64,000 bases of DNA from an uncultured Erysipelotrichaceae bacterium (GCA_902793635.1 CADBEA010000001.1:103515-167514), one strand, 5' to 3'. Shown: positions 43,468 to 54,656, counted from the first letter of the stretch. Made by a program: numbers and translations. The notes: generated from the sequence alone by a model not told the origin.

Positions 43468-45159
43468 ATGTCTAATTTATTTGCAAAAGGTAGTAAACTC
43501 GTTGTTTCCCTGGCGATGGCTGCTGCTCTGCTCGCGGGCTGCGGCGGCGGTTCAAGTGCAGGCGGCGGAGCCAGCGCCGGCCTGGATGTCGATCCGGCAT
43601 CTCTGGCATTCCCGCTTGCTGAAAAAGCAACAATCAGCGGTCTGACAAGCTATCCGGTAGGTTCTGAATCCGAGCCGAATAACCGTACGATCTTCAAGCG
43701 TCTTGAAGAAAAGACAAACGTTCATGTCGACTGGAAAGCAATCCAGAGCGACCAGTGGGGCGAAAAGATCGCTCTCGAAATGTCCAACATCAAAACACTG
43801 CCTGAATTCGTATTCTCTGCCGGCTTCAGTGACACCGACCTGCTGAAGTATGCTAAACAGGGCGTTATCATCAACGTTGAAGAATACATTGACAAGTATA
43901 TGCCGAACTTGCAGAAAGTATTCGAACAGGCTCCGGAATACAGAAAAATGTGTGAAGACGAAAACGGTCATATCTGGGCTCTGCCGTGGATCGAACAGCT
44001 CGGTTCTGAAAAGACAGCGATTCAGACTGTAGGCAATATGCCGTTCATCAACAAGGGATGGCTCGACTTCCTTGGTCTGCCGGTTCCGACAACTGTTGAT
44101 GAATTCGAACAGACTCTGATCGCATTCCGTGACAACGCTGACAAGCTGAAGGCTGAATTCAATGTCGACGGCGACATTATCCCGATGTCCTTCATTATGG
44201 GCGCCGGCAACGAAGACAGTGTCATTCTTACCAATGGCTTCGGCGAAGGCTATGGCGATCCTGACCAGGGCCGTCACATTGTCGTAACGGATGATCTGAA
44301 GGTTGTCTGCCCGGCTACATCGGAAGGCTGGAAAGAAGGCGTTCAGTGGATGCACAAGCTCTATGAAGAAGGCCTGATCGACAAAGAAGCATGGACACAG
44401 GAATGGTCCACATATGTTTCCAAGGGTAAGTCCGGCCGTTATGGTGTCTGCTTCTCCTGGGACGTTGCGAACATCGCTGCTGTTTCCATGGATGATCTGA
44501 TTGCCGGCAAGGGCTGGGTACCGCTCCCGGCACTGACAGCTGATGTCAGAAACATCACTCCTGCTAACGGTTCCTTCACGTCCGGTTTCGACCGTGGCCG
44601 CTGCGTCATTACAGCAAACGCCAAGAACCCGGCTCTGATCTGCGCATGGCTCGACCAGATGTATGATCCGATTCAGTCCCCGCAGAACAACTGGGGTACC
44701 TACGGTGAAGACGATGATTTCGATATCTTCGAAGAAGGCACAAATGCAAACGGCGATTTCATGCTCAAGCACACATGGCTGGGCGATGCTTCTCCTGTAG
44801 AAGTACGTGAAGCTGAATGTGTCGGCGGTCCGCTGGCTATTCTCGACAGCTACTATGATGTATACGTAACATGCCCGGATGATGCTCAGTACAGACTTGA
44901 CTGGATCAAGAATGTCTACACACCGGATATGAATACGAAGTATGTCTTCCCGAACATTCTGATGACTGCAGATGACGCAAAGACACTGTCCAACCTGAAT
45001 CCTGACATCGATAAGTGCATCAAGGAAGCACGTGCAAATGGTATTATGAACGGCTTCACAGATGCTGACTTCGCAGACCTGCAGGCTAAGCTGGAAGGAT
45101 ATCGTCTGAACGACTTCCTCGCGATCTTCCAGAAGTATGTAGACAGCTACTACAAATAA
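43468..45159 (+). CDS. Sugar-binding lipoprotein of the ABC importer (LipO-like)
   Basis: A 563-residue extracellular solute-binding lipoprotein. The signal peptide ends in the lipobox LLAGC (Cys25) followed by a Gly/Ser-rich linker, then a two-lobed binding domain. The large size is typical of the LipO/LplA group for oligosaccharides. A strong hairpin without a T run follows the gene, as often seen where the binding protein is made in excess over the next gene. The ligand is probably a fructo-oligosaccharide or fructoside, judging from the two GH32 genes. Confidence 0.94.
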   Translation: MSNLFAKGSKLVVSLAMAAALLAGCGGGSSAGGGASAGLDVDPASLAFPLAEKATISGLTSYPVGSESEPNNRTIFKRLEEKTNVHVDWKAIQSDQWGEKIALEMSNIKTLPEFVFSAGFSDTDLLKYAKQGVIINVEEYIDKYMPNLQKVFEQAPEYRKMCEDENGHIWALPWIEQLGSEKTAIQTVGNMPFINKGWLDFLGLPVPTTVDEFEQTLIAFRDNADKLKAEFNVDGDIIPMSFIMGAGNEDSVILTNGFGEGYGDPDQGRHIVVTDDLKVVCPATSEGWKEGVQWMHKLYEEGLIDKEAWTQEWSTYVSKGKSGRYGVCFSWDVANIAAVSMDDLIAGKGWVPLPALTADVRNITPANGSFTSGFDRGRCVITANAKNPALICAWLDQMYDPIQSPQNNWGTYGEDDDFDIFEEGTNANGDFMLKHTWLGDASPVEVREAECVGGPLAILDSYYDVYVTCPDDAQYRLDWIKNVYTPDMNTKYVFPNILMTADDAKTLSNLNPDIDKCIKEARANGIMNGFTDADFADLQAKLEGYRLNDFLAIFQKYVDSYYK

Positions 45160-45191
45160 TCAGTAACGAATCCATACCCGATAAACAAAAG

Positions 45192-45219
45192 GATATCCGC
45201 CCTTCAAAGGGCGGATATC
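45192..45219 (+). other. Strong intercistronic hairpin after the binding-protein gene
   Basis: Stem GATATCCGCCCTT / AAGGGCGGATATC of 13 bases with a very small loop and no T run. It may protect the 3' end of the binding-protein transcript or act as a weak terminator before the GH32 gene. Confidence 0.7.
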
Positions 45220-45252
45220 TCATCATTATGACAAATTCACAACGGAGGTTAT

Positions 45253-46737
45253 ATGGTCAGTCAGATTTTAAAAGAAGCACGCAATTATGAAGAAACCGAA
45301 GGAACACAGATTCCTGCGGATAAACGGCCTCTGTTTCACCTGACGCCGTATATTGGATGGATGAATGATCCGAACGGATTCTCACAATATAACGGCAGTT
45401 ATCATCTTTTCTATCAGTATTACCCCTATAAGAAAAAGTGGGGACCAATGCACTGGGGCCATGCGGTAACCAAGGATCTGCTCAAGTGGGAATTCCTGCC
45501 GGCAGCGATCGCTCCGGATACCGGGCCGGATTCCGGCGGCTGTTTCTCAGGCAGTGCCCTCAGCATGGATAACGGCAAGCATTTACTGCTGTATACCGGC
45601 GTCGTAAAACTGAACGATATGGACGAAGATACCTTCCTGCAGACACAGTGTCTGGCGGAAGGCGACGGCGTCGATTATGTCAAATATGAAGGCAATCCGG
45701 TTATCGGCATGAAAGACATCCCGGAAGGTCTCAGCAAATATGATTTCCGTGACCCGAAAATGTGGCGTGAAAAAGACGGTACATACCGCTGTGTCATCGG
45801 CGGCTGCACAAATGACAAGAAAGGCCGAATCCTGTATTTCCGCAGTGAAAACGGCTATGACTGGAAATTCGTCAGTGTACTGGCGGAAAATGACGGCAGT
45901 CTCGGAACCATGTGGGAATGCCCTGACTTCTTCGAACTGGACGGAAAATATGTTCTTCTGACCAGCCCGCAGGATGTCCGGCAGGACAAGAAATACAATT
46001 GCGGCAACATTGTCGTCGCGATGATCGGAACCTTCGATGAAGAAACCGGTAAATTTCATAAAGAAACAGAACAGCTGGTAGACGCCGGTATCGACTTCTA
46101 TGCAACGCAGACACTTCTTGCCGAAGACGGCAGAAGAATCATGTCCGCCTGGATGCAGAACTGGGACAGCATTGTCCATACGATTCGTTCGTTACGCTGG
46201 TTTGGCCAGATGGTACTGCCGCGTGAACTGTCGGTCAAAGATGGCAGACTGATCCAGACTCCGATCAGAGAACTGGAGAAGATGCGCAGGAATCCTGTTA
46301 CCGCAAAAGACGTTCTGGTGGAAAACACGGTTGAACTGGACGGTGTGAAGGGAAGAACGATCGATCTGACGGTCCGGATCCGTCCGGAATCGTACAGCAG
46401 CTACCGTAAATTAGAGATTCGTCTTGCAAGTGATGGAAATGTATATACATCACTGATCTACCGGCCGGCGGAATGCACACTGGAATTCGACCGCAGCAAT
46501 TCCGGTACAAGAAGAGCGACAAGCCATACCAGAAAATGCTCGGTTGCCGAAAACAACGGTAAAATCAAACTGCGGATCATTATGGACCGCTACAGTGTTG
46601 AAGTATTTGTCAATGACGGCGAACAGACACTGTCGAATGTCATCTACACATACCAGGAAGCGGACAGAATCAGTTTCGTCAACCACAACGGCAGAGCACT
46701 GATCGACGTCGAAAAATACGATTTAAGTTTTGATTGA
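45253..46737 (+). CDS. GH32 beta-fructosidase (sucrose/fructan hydrolase)
   Basis: A 494-residue cytoplasmic family 32 enzyme. The nucleophile Asp39 is in WMNDPNG, the stabiliser Asp in FRDPKMW near residue 165 and the acid/base Glu in MWECPDFF near 222. A C-terminal beta-sandwich is present. It cleaves fructose from sucrose, sucrose phosphate or short fructans. The absence of a signal peptide and its place after the importer suggest action on imported oligosaccharides. It starts behind GGAGG and is followed by a terminator. Confidence 0.95.
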   Translation: MVSQILKEARNYEETEGTQIPADKRPLFHLTPYIGWMNDPNGFSQYNGSYHLFYQYYPYKKKWGPMHWGHAVTKDLLKWEFLPAAIAPDTGPDSGGCFSGSALSMDNGKHLLLYTGVVKLNDMDEDTFLQTQCLAEGDGVDYVKYEGNPVIGMKDIPEGLSKYDFRDPKMWREKDGTYRCVIGGCTNDKKGRILYFRSENGYDWKFVSVLAENDGSLGTMWECPDFFELDGKYVLLTSPQDVRQDKKYNCGNIVVAMIGTFDEETGKFHKETEQLVDAGIDFYATQTLLAEDGRRIMSAWMQNWDSIVHTIRSLRWFGQMVLPRELSVKDGRLIQTPIRELEKMRRNPVTAKDVLVENTVELDGVKGRTIDLTVRIRPESYSSYRKLEIRLASDGNVYTSLIYRPAECTLEFDRSNSGTRRATSHTRKCSVAENNGKIKLRIIMDRYSVEVFVNDGEQTLSNVIYTYQEADRISFVNHNGRALIDVEKYDLSFD

Positions 46738-46744
46738 TCTGGAG

Positions 46745-46780
46745 AAAAGTTCCCAGCTGAAAAAAAAGCGGGAACTTTTT
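46745..46780 (+). terminator. Terminator of the fructoside operon
   Basis: Stem AAAAGTTCCC / GGGAACTTTT with a T run. A TATAAT box for the next gene follows directly at about 46784. Confidence 0.88.
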
Positions 46781-46812
46781 ATATATAATGGTGATTGAAG
46801 GAGACTCTGTAT

Positions 46813-47913
46813 ATGACAAAGACAATTGTGGGTGTGATCGGATCAGGTGCCATCAGCGGGATCTATCTGACCAATATGATACAGCGTTTTCATAATCTGC
46901 AGGTGAAAGGTATCGCTTCAGCCCATTATGAAAATGCGAAAAGGAAAGCAGACGAGTTCGGCATTCATGCGTATAAGTCAGCGGAAGAACTGCTGGCGGA
47001 TGAAGAAATTGACATGGCAGTGATACTCGTTCCGGTCGGCATGCATTACAGTCTGATCAGACAGGCGCTGCTGGCCGGCAAACACGTTTATACGGAAAAG
47101 ACCATCACGGAATCAGCAGCCCAGGCAAAAGAACTGTGCCGCATCGCGGAAGAAAAGGGGCTGTATCTTGGCTCTGCGCCGGATACGTTTCTGGGCACCG
47201 CTTTTCAGACCGCCAGGAAGGCAGTGGATGACGGCATGATCGGTGAGATTCATTCCTTTAATATTTCCATTACCAGAAAGAATGATCTTCTGACCGCGAT
47301 GTTTCCGTTTCTGAGAATGCCGGGTGCCGGTGCACTGCGGGATTATCTGGTTTATTATCTGACAGCCCTCGTCTCCATTCTCGGGCCGGTCAAAAGTGTG
47401 TATGCGCTTCTGCGGACACCATACCCGTCCCGAGGGAACAGTGTTCCGGACACAAAAGGCTACGGTGAAACAATCGAAACACCGAACGAGGCGGTCATTG
47501 CGGCTGTTCTGGAAATGAAAAACGGTATTGTCGGAACCATTCACGAAGACAATGAAACGGTCGCGTTTGACAGGGCGGGTTTTACCATCTGCGGCCGGGA
47601 AGGCATTCTTGCCCTCGGCAATCCGAATCAGTTCGGTGATCCGGTGCGGCTGCTCAGAAGCGATGGATGGTATCCGGCGGAGCCCATCGTTCTGGATCCT
47701 GTCGGTTATTATTCCGACAATGCGAGAGGTATCGGTCCGGCGGAAATGGCAGATGCCATTGAGAATTGCCGGACAAACAGGACCGACAAGTATATGGCCA
47801 CGCATGTGCTGCAGGTCATAGAGGCAATGGAACAGAGTGCCGCGGAAAAGAAGATGATTGAGATCACTTCATCATTTGAGCAGCCGGCGCTGTTTACGGA
47901 TCATCTCGGCTGA
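46813..47913 (+). CDS. Gfo/Idh/MocA-family oxidoreductase
   Basis: A 366-residue NAD(P)-dependent sugar oxidoreductase. The Rossmann motif is GVIGSGAISGIY near residue 6. The usual EKP appears as YTEKTITES, with Thr replacing Pro. The C-terminal alpha/beta domain follows. Members oxidise or reduce inositols, sugars and sugar acids. The start at 46813 follows AAGGAG. It stands alone after the fructoside operon and its substrate is unknown. Confidence 0.9.
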   Translation: MTKTIVGVIGSGAISGIYLTNMIQRFHNLQVKGIASAHYENAKRKADEFGIHAYKSAEELLADEEIDMAVILVPVGMHYSLIRQALLAGKHVYTEKTITESAAQAKELCRIAEEKGLYLGSAPDTFLGTAFQTARKAVDDGMIGEIHSFNISITRKNDLLTAMFPFLRMPGAGALRDYLVYYLTALVSILGPVKSVYALLRTPYPSRGNSVPDTKGYGETIETPNEAVIAAVLEMKNGIVGTIHEDNETVAFDRAGFTICGREGILALGNPNQFGDPVRLLRSDGWYPAEPIVLDPVGYYSDNARGIGPAEMADAIENCRTNRTDKYMATHVLQVIEAMEQSAAEKKMIEITSSFEQPALFTDHLG

Positions 47914-47956
47914 GACGTATTCCGCTGTTTAACTTTTCTTTGTACTGCGGCAGAGA

Positions 47957-47962
47957 TATAAT
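47957..47962 (+). promoter_or_regulatory. -10 box directly before the SGNH gene
   Basis: TATAAT ends six bases before the ATG of the SGNH-protein gene. If used, transcription would begin at or next to the start codon. The -35 region is weak. Confidence 0.4.
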
Positions 47963-47968
47963 TTCCGC

Positions 47969-49060
47969 ATGGGAGAAATACAGCCGGAACATAAGAAAAC
48001 ACTGATCAGAATTGTCTGCTGTCTGCTGGCGGTGATCTTCGTTGTCCTGGTATATCAGGAAGCGGAACGGCGGCGGATCGCGGCAGAAGAATACCGTGCG
48101 GCGATGGCTTTGCTGCAGGAGGAACTGCAGGAAGGCAGGGAAATCATCTCAATGATCAATGAGTCCTATACGGAAACACGGATGTTTGAGAAAGAACAGC
48201 GAAAAGATCCTGTGTATCAGGAAACGACTGTCAATACGACAGCTCTGCCGGTCAATGCGGTTGGTGATTCGGTCATGCTGGGAGCGGTTCCGGTACTGCG
48301 GGAAACCTTTCCGAACGGTTATTTTGACGCGGAAGTGAACCGTTCGTATTACCCGCTGCTGAATATACTGAGCAGCCGGCTGGAAGCGGGTGTTCTGCAG
48401 GAGCCAGTCGTCATCGGTATCGGCACCAACGGTCCTCTGCCTCTGTGGGCAGCTCAGCAGGCGGTGGAAATGTGCGGTGAGCGGCAGGTGTTCTGGATCA
48501 CGACAAATAACAATTACCAGTTTTACAATACCGACACGATCCTGTCGCTGGCGGATACCTATGACAATGTCACGATCATTGACTGGGATACCGCTTCGGC
48601 GGGACACGGGGAATACTTCGGCGGTGACGGCATTCATCTGACAGCCGAGGGGAAACAGGCATATACGGATCTGATCAGAAACGCACTGACCGAACGGCTG
48701 TTCAGCCTGATACCGGAAGAAGAAAAGGGAATTCTTCTGATCGGCGATGACAGACTGCAGCAGGCAGCCGTATATCTGCAGGATATGGAAGATGTCTGCG
48801 TATACGCGGAAGAAGAACTGAGTGCCGACAGCATTCTGGCATTTCTCAAAGATCTGCGGGAGAAAGATATCTTGCCCGCCCACGTTTACTGCCTGTGTCC
48901 GGATGACGAAGAACTGATCAGGATTCTGCGGGAAAGCATTCCGGATCTGTCACTGATCGAAAACACCGATGATCTGGAGAGGACAGTGGATGGCATTCAT
49001 CTTTCGGCATCCGGAGCAGAGGAACTGGCTTTGCGGATACGAAAACAGTTATCCGAATAA
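47969..49060 (+). CDS. Membrane-anchored SGNH hydrolase with degenerate second module
   Basis: A 363-residue protein with one N-terminal membrane helix (about residues 12-30), a charged helical stretch, and an SGNH esterase domain. The nucleophile Ser101 is in VGDSVMLG, Asn154 in GIGTNG, and the Asp220/His223 pair in GGDGIHLTAEG. Such domains act as O-acetyl or acyl esterases on cell-wall or surface glycans, as at the end of OatA-type proteins. The last 110 residues look like a shortened repeat: IGDDRLQQAA (no Ser) and DGIHLSASG (341-349). The start has no clear ribosome site. Function on wall polymers is inferred. Confidence 0.82.
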   Translation: MGEIQPEHKKTLIRIVCCLLAVIFVVLVYQEAERRRIAAEEYRAAMALLQEELQEGREIISMINESYTETRMFEKEQRKDPVYQETTVNTTALPVNAVGDSVMLGAVPVLRETFPNGYFDAEVNRSYYPLLNILSSRLEAGVLQEPVVIGIGTNGPLPLWAAQQAVEMCGERQVFWITTNNNYQFYNTDTILSLADTYDNVTIIDWDTASAGHGEYFGGDGIHLTAEGKQAYTDLIRNALTERLFSLIPEEEKGILLIGDDRLQQAAVYLQDMEDVCVYAEEELSADSILAFLKDLREKDILPAHVYCLCPDDEELIRILRESIPDLSLIENTDDLERTVDGIHLSASGAEELALRIRKQLSE

Positions 49061-49070
49061 GACAAAGGAA

Positions 49071-49100
49071 GACAGTCTGATCGTTCATGACTGTCTTTTT
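49071..49100 (+). terminator. Terminator after the SGNH gene
   Basis: Stem GACAGTC / GACTGTC with an 11-base loop and five T residues. Confidence 0.85.
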
Positions 49101-49121
49101 CTGACGGACAGAAGAAATTGA

Positions 49122-50642
<1,521 letters not shown>

Positions 50643-50654
50643 TTTTCTTCACAA

Positions 50655-50679
50655 GGGATCCGGAAACGGATCCTTTTTT
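50655..50679 (+). terminator. Terminator of the second GH1 gene
   Basis: Stem GGATCCG / CGGATCC with loop GAAA and six T residues. Confidence 0.9.
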
Positions 50680-50729
50680 ATGTCTGTCAGTATACAATGA
50701 AGACAGAAACATCCGCGGAGGATCATCTT

Positions 50730-52994
50730 ATGCTAAAAATCATTTTGAACAAGGACTGGTATGTATATCAGAGAGATGACGCTTTTTCCCTGGTTACTTC
50801 CATACCGGAAGACGCTGTGAAAACGGACATTCCGTATGATGCCCTGTTTCATGACAGCCAGAAGGAAGACAGTCTGAACGGCGGCCGGACCGGCTATTTT
50901 GACAGTGGTGTCTATTATTATCAGAAAGATCTGGAACTGCCGGAAGAATATATCGACAAACGGCTGATTCTGAAAGCAGAAGGACTATTTTCGAAATCCT
51001 TTGTCTACATCAACGGATCACTGGCCGCCAGCGGCGACTTTGGTTATGTCAGTACAGTCTGTGACATCAGTGATTATGCAAAGCAAGGAAAGAACACATT
51101 GCTGATCATCACGAAGACAGACGCGTTCAGTTCCCGCTGGTACAGCGGCACCGGTATCATGCGGCCGGTCTGCCTGTATGTCGGTGATGAAGTATATACT
51201 GTTCCGGATTCGCTCTGGATCACGACGGAATACATCCGGGAAGAAAATGCCGGAATCCGTGTCCGGGCGGAAATCAGAAAAGACGGCGCCGGTTCTTCGC
51301 TGCAGGATGTAACGGTGGTAATCAAAGATCAGGATGAAACGATTCTGTCGGAATCTTTCCCGATCAGGATCAGCGGCAGTTATCAGCTGGATAAGCGCGT
51401 CTTCCTGCCGAATGTGCGATTATATGATGAAAGTGACCGGCATCTTTACACCGTGACGCTGTGCGTCGGCAGTGATGAGACAACTGTCACGACGGGTTTC
51501 CGGTATGAGACATTTGATGCGAACGGCGGTCTGCGGATCAATAATAAAACAGTGAAACTGCGCGGTGCCTGCCTTCACCATGATGAAGGCATTCTCGGCG
51601 GTATCGCCCTGAAGGCTTTTGAATACTATCGGGTCAGCTTACTGAAAGAAGCCGGCTTCAATGCCATCCGTTCAGCGCACAATCATCCCTCACAGGAACT
51701 GCTGGAAGTATGTGATGAACTGGGCGTCTATGTGCTTGATGAAGTATGTGACATGTGGACGAAAATGAAGGGCTTCGGCGATTATGCCCAATACTTCCAG
51801 TCTGACTGGCAGCGGGCTGTCGATATTATGGTCAGAGAGGACCGGAATCATCCCTGTGTGGTCGGTTATTCCACCGGCAATGAAATCTCTGATATCAATA
51901 CGGAAAAGGGCTTTGCCACAGCGCATGATCTGTACCGGAGAATCCACAGTCTTGACGATACCCGCTTTGTGACCAACGGCATCAACGGGGCTTTCGCAGC
52001 CGGTGAGGAAGTCGTCGATATCGCTGTCGATCTGACCGGTATGGAACGATCGGTATTTGAATCCGGTGACGTCAATCAGTTCATGGGTCTGATGGCGACA
52101 AGAATGAACGACATTGTCACCCATCCGGTCGTCACAAAGGTTCTGAAACGGATGGACAGCTGTGTGGATGTGCAGGGTTATAACTATATGACAGCCAGAT
52201 ATGAAAATGATGCGAAGACATATCCGAACCGGATCGTGCTGGGAACGGAGACCTATCCGCGGCAGATCGCGGAAAACTGGAAATGGATTTCTTCGCTGCC
52301 GTCTGTCATCGGTGATTTTACCTGGACAGGCTGGGATTATATGGGAGAACTGTCAGCACCGTATCCGGCGCTGAACAATCCGGCCGGTGACCTTGACAGG
52401 TTCGGCTTCCGCCGGCCGGTGTCGTACTACCGGGAAATCGTATATGGACTGCGGAAAGAGCCATATATCGCCGTACGGCCGCCGCAGGCATACGGCACAC
52501 CGAGAATGTTCGGACCGTGGAAGTTTACTGATGCGGAAGAAAACTGGCTGTTTGACATCAGGGAAGGGCAGATGGTGACCGTGGAAGTCTATTCGCCGGA
52601 CCGGGAAGCGGAATTATATCTGAACGGCCGGCTGATGGGACGAAAGGAAATGAAGGACTGCTATGCTCTGTTTGACATTCCTTATCAGAAAGGTGAACTG
52701 AAGGCTGTCGGCACTTCTGGCAGAGAGTTCGTTCTGAAGAGCGGCGATCCGTCAACTGCTGAGATCTGCGTGGAAGACAGGGAATATGACGGTTATGTAT
52801 TTTCCCGTATCCGGCTTGTTGATCAGGAAGGAATACAGCTGATGGATGAGGGACAGAAGTATGACTGCCGAAGGGAAGGTCTGGAACTGATTGCGGCGGC
52901 CTCGGAAAATACCCGTCATGATCATGGCTTCGCACATCCGGAAATCTATCTGTACGGAACGGGCGGATTTGCTGTATATCGAAAACAGGAATGA
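50730..52994 (+). CDS. GH2 beta-galactosidase/beta-glucuronidase-family enzyme
   Basis: A 754-residue family 2 glycosidase with the usual order: sugar-binding jelly roll (about residues 1-150), Ig-like domain (about 155-255), TIM barrel (about 260-560) and C-terminal Ig-like domains. Acid/base Glu is in STGNEISD and the nucleophile Glu in LGTETYPRQ. AIRSAHNHPSQELLEVCDELG is also diagnostic. No signal peptide is seen, so it is cytoplasmic. The start at 50730 follows GCGGAGG and is preferred over an ATG 33 bases upstream that lies near a TATACAAT box. Which beta-glycoside is cleaved is open. Confidence 0.93.
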   Translation: MLKIILNKDWYVYQRDDAFSLVTSIPEDAVKTDIPYDALFHDSQKEDSLNGGRTGYFDSGVYYYQKDLELPEEYIDKRLILKAEGLFSKSFVYINGSLAASGDFGYVSTVCDISDYAKQGKNTLLIITKTDAFSSRWYSGTGIMRPVCLYVGDEVYTVPDSLWITTEYIREENAGIRVRAEIRKDGAGSSLQDVTVVIKDQDETILSESFPIRISGSYQLDKRVFLPNVRLYDESDRHLYTVTLCVGSDETTVTTGFRYETFDANGGLRINNKTVKLRGACLHHDEGILGGIALKAFEYYRVSLLKEAGFNAIRSAHNHPSQELLEVCDELGVYVLDEVCDMWTKMKGFGDYAQYFQSDWQRAVDIMVREDRNHPCVVGYSTGNEISDINTEKGFATAHDLYRRIHSLDDTRFVTNGINGAFAAGEEVVDIAVDLTGMERSVFESGDVNQFMGLMATRMNDIVTHPVVTKVLKRMDSCVDVQGYNYMTARYENDAKTYPNRIVLGTETYPRQIAENWKWISSLPSVIGDFTWTGWDYMGELSAPYPALNNPAGDLDRFGFRRPVSYYREIVYGLRKEPYIAVRPPQAYGTPRMFGPWKFTDAEENWLFDIREGQMVTVEVYSPDREAELYLNGRLMGRKEMKDCYALFDIPYQKGELKAVGTSGREFVLKSGDPSTAEICVEDREYDGYVFSRIRLVDQEGIQLMDEGQKYDCRREGLELIAAASENTRHDHGFAHPEIYLYGTGGFAVYRKQE

Positions 52995-52998
52995 TAGA

Positions 52999-53286
52999 AT
53001 GAAAAGAGTCAGAAAACACATTCACTTTTACGGGTCTGTCCAGGGTGTCGGCTTCCGATACCGTTCCTGCTACGCGGCTGATGCGGCAGGTGCGACCGGC
53101 TGGGTTCGGAACGAAAGTGACGGCAGTGTCACGATGGAGATCCAGGGAACGGAAGAACAGATCGATATGGTGATCCAGAGTCTTGATCAGAGCCGGTATA
53201 TTCACATCCGCTCGATGCAGGTCAGGACAATTCCGGTCGACGAAGACGAACGGGAATTCTACGTTAAAGAAGACTGGTGGTTTTAG
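52999..53286 (+). CDS. acyP: Acylphosphatase
   Basis: A 95-residue acylphosphatase that hydrolyses carboxyl phosphates such as acetyl phosphate. The phosphate loop and catalytic Arg are in GSVQGVGFRYRS, and the second signature is GWVRNESDGSV. The start at 52999 is four bases past the GH2 stop, so translation is probably coupled. The next gene begins nine bases on. Confidence 0.93.
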   Translation: MKRVRKHIHFYGSVQGVGFRYRSCYAADAAGATGWVRNESDGSVTMEIQGTEEQIDMVIQSLDQSRYIHIRSMQVRTIPVDEDEREFYVKEDWWF

Positions 53287-53295
53287 GGGAGAAAT

Positions 53296-54498
53296 ATGGA
53301 AAAGTTTGTTTATTACGCACCGACTGAAATCGTATTCGGAAAAGAAGCTGAACTGCAGACAGCCGCACTGGTAAAGAAATACGGCGGTCATAAAGTCTTT
53401 GTCGTATATGGCGGCAAATCTGCTGTTAAGAGCGGCCTGATCGACAGAATTCAGACAAACCTGAAAGAAAACGGTCTGGAAGTGCTGGCTGAGGGCGGCG
53501 TGGTTCCCAACCCGCTTGTTTCCACAGCCCGCCGGATGGTGCAGGCCGCACTGGCTTTCGGAGCCGACTTCATTCTCGCGGTAGGCGGTGGCAGCGTCAT
53601 TGACACCGCCAAGGGCGTAGCCCACGCAGTCGCTTCACCGGAACATGATATCTGGGATTTCTGGAGCGGCACGAAGGTAACGAAGAGTCTGCCGATCGGT
53701 ACAGTACTGACGATTTCCGCGGCCGGCAGTGAAACCAGCAATTCCGCTGTTCTGACCAATGACACCAAGGAACCGTCGACCAAACGCGGTATCAATACGG
53801 ATTTCAACCGCTGCCGGTTTGCCATCATGAATCCGGAGCTGACCATGACGCTGCCGAAGTATCAGATCGGTGCCGGTGCTGCTGATATTTTCATGCATAC
53901 TTCCGAACGCTACTTTGCGGCGATTCTCGGCAATCATCTGACGGATGAAATCGCTGAAGGACTGTTCCGGACAATCGTTCATTACGGACCGATCGGTGTC
54001 AGAGAACCAGACAACTATGAAGCAATGAGTGAAATCATGTGGTGCGGCAGTGTGTCGCATGTCGGTCTGACCGGTCTTGGCTCAAAAGGTGATACACCGC
54101 GTGACGGTGACTGGGCATGCCACCAGCTTGGTATGGCTATTTCGGCTCTGTATGATTCCACCCACGGTGCTACTCTGACAGCTGTCTGGGCAGCCTGGTG
54201 CCGTTATGTCATGGATGAGAATATCGGCCGTTTTGCCCGTTTTGCCAGAAAGGTCTACGGTGTCACAGAGGAAGATGACAGAAAAGCAGCCGAAGCAGGT
54301 ATTGCGAAAACCAATGAGTTCTTTGTCAGCCTCGGCATGCCGGTGTCGCTGAGTGAACTGCTTGGTCATGAACCGAGCGATGAGGAAATTGAAAAGATCG
54401 CTGTGGAATGCACATATGACAGGACAAGAACCATCGGTTCTTTCAAGAGTCTTGCCTATGATGACATTGTGACGATTTACAAAAACTGCTGCGGCTGA
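53296..54498 (+). CDS. Iron-containing alcohol dehydrogenase (BDH/YqhD-like)
   Basis: A 400-residue group III alcohol dehydrogenase. The NAD(P)-binding glycines are in AVGGGSVIDTAKG near residue 95. Metal ligands are visible in GAADIFMHTSERYF and DSTHGATLTAVW. It closely resembles butanol dehydrogenases and other NADPH-dependent aldehyde reductases. A fermentative role in removing reducing power or aldehydes is likely. It shares a transcript with acyP. Confidence 0.95.
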   Translation: MEKFVYYAPTEIVFGKEAELQTAALVKKYGGHKVFVVYGGKSAVKSGLIDRIQTNLKENGLEVLAEGGVVPNPLVSTARRMVQAALAFGADFILAVGGGSVIDTAKGVAHAVASPEHDIWDFWSGTKVTKSLPIGTVLTISAAGSETSNSAVLTNDTKEPSTKRGINTDFNRCRFAIMNPELTMTLPKYQIGAGAADIFMHTSERYFAAILGNHLTDEIAEGLFRTIVHYGPIGVREPDNYEAMSEIMWCGSVSHVGLTGLGSKGDTPRDGDWACHQLGMAISALYDSTHGATLTAVWAAWCRYVMDENIGRFARFARKVYGVTEEDDRKAAEAGIAKTNEFFVSLGMPVSLSELLGHEPSDEEIEKIAVECTYDRTRTIGSFKSLAYDDIVTIYKNCCG

Positions 54499-54515
54499 GA
54501 AACTGCAAATAATCA

Positions 54516-54549
54516 AAAGGAAGGGAATGTCAGACGGCATTCCCTTTTC
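54516..54549 (+). terminator. Terminator of the GH2-acyP-adh unit
   Basis: Stem AAGGGAATG / CATTCCCTT with an eight-base loop and a T run. Confidence 0.87.
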
Positions 54550-54656
54550 AGATTCCGGAATTCTTTTCATTACCCGGGAAATGGCTTGTTTCTGCAGGGA
54601 AGAATTCTTTTTTTTTCCCTGTTCAAACACGATATAGTTAAGGAAGAGGTATACAT

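Noticed and set aside
43552..44772. Antisense reading frame of 406 codons opposite the binding protein
   Set aside because: The plus strand has a lipobox and binding-protein fold. The antisense frame lacks a ribosome site and known motifs.
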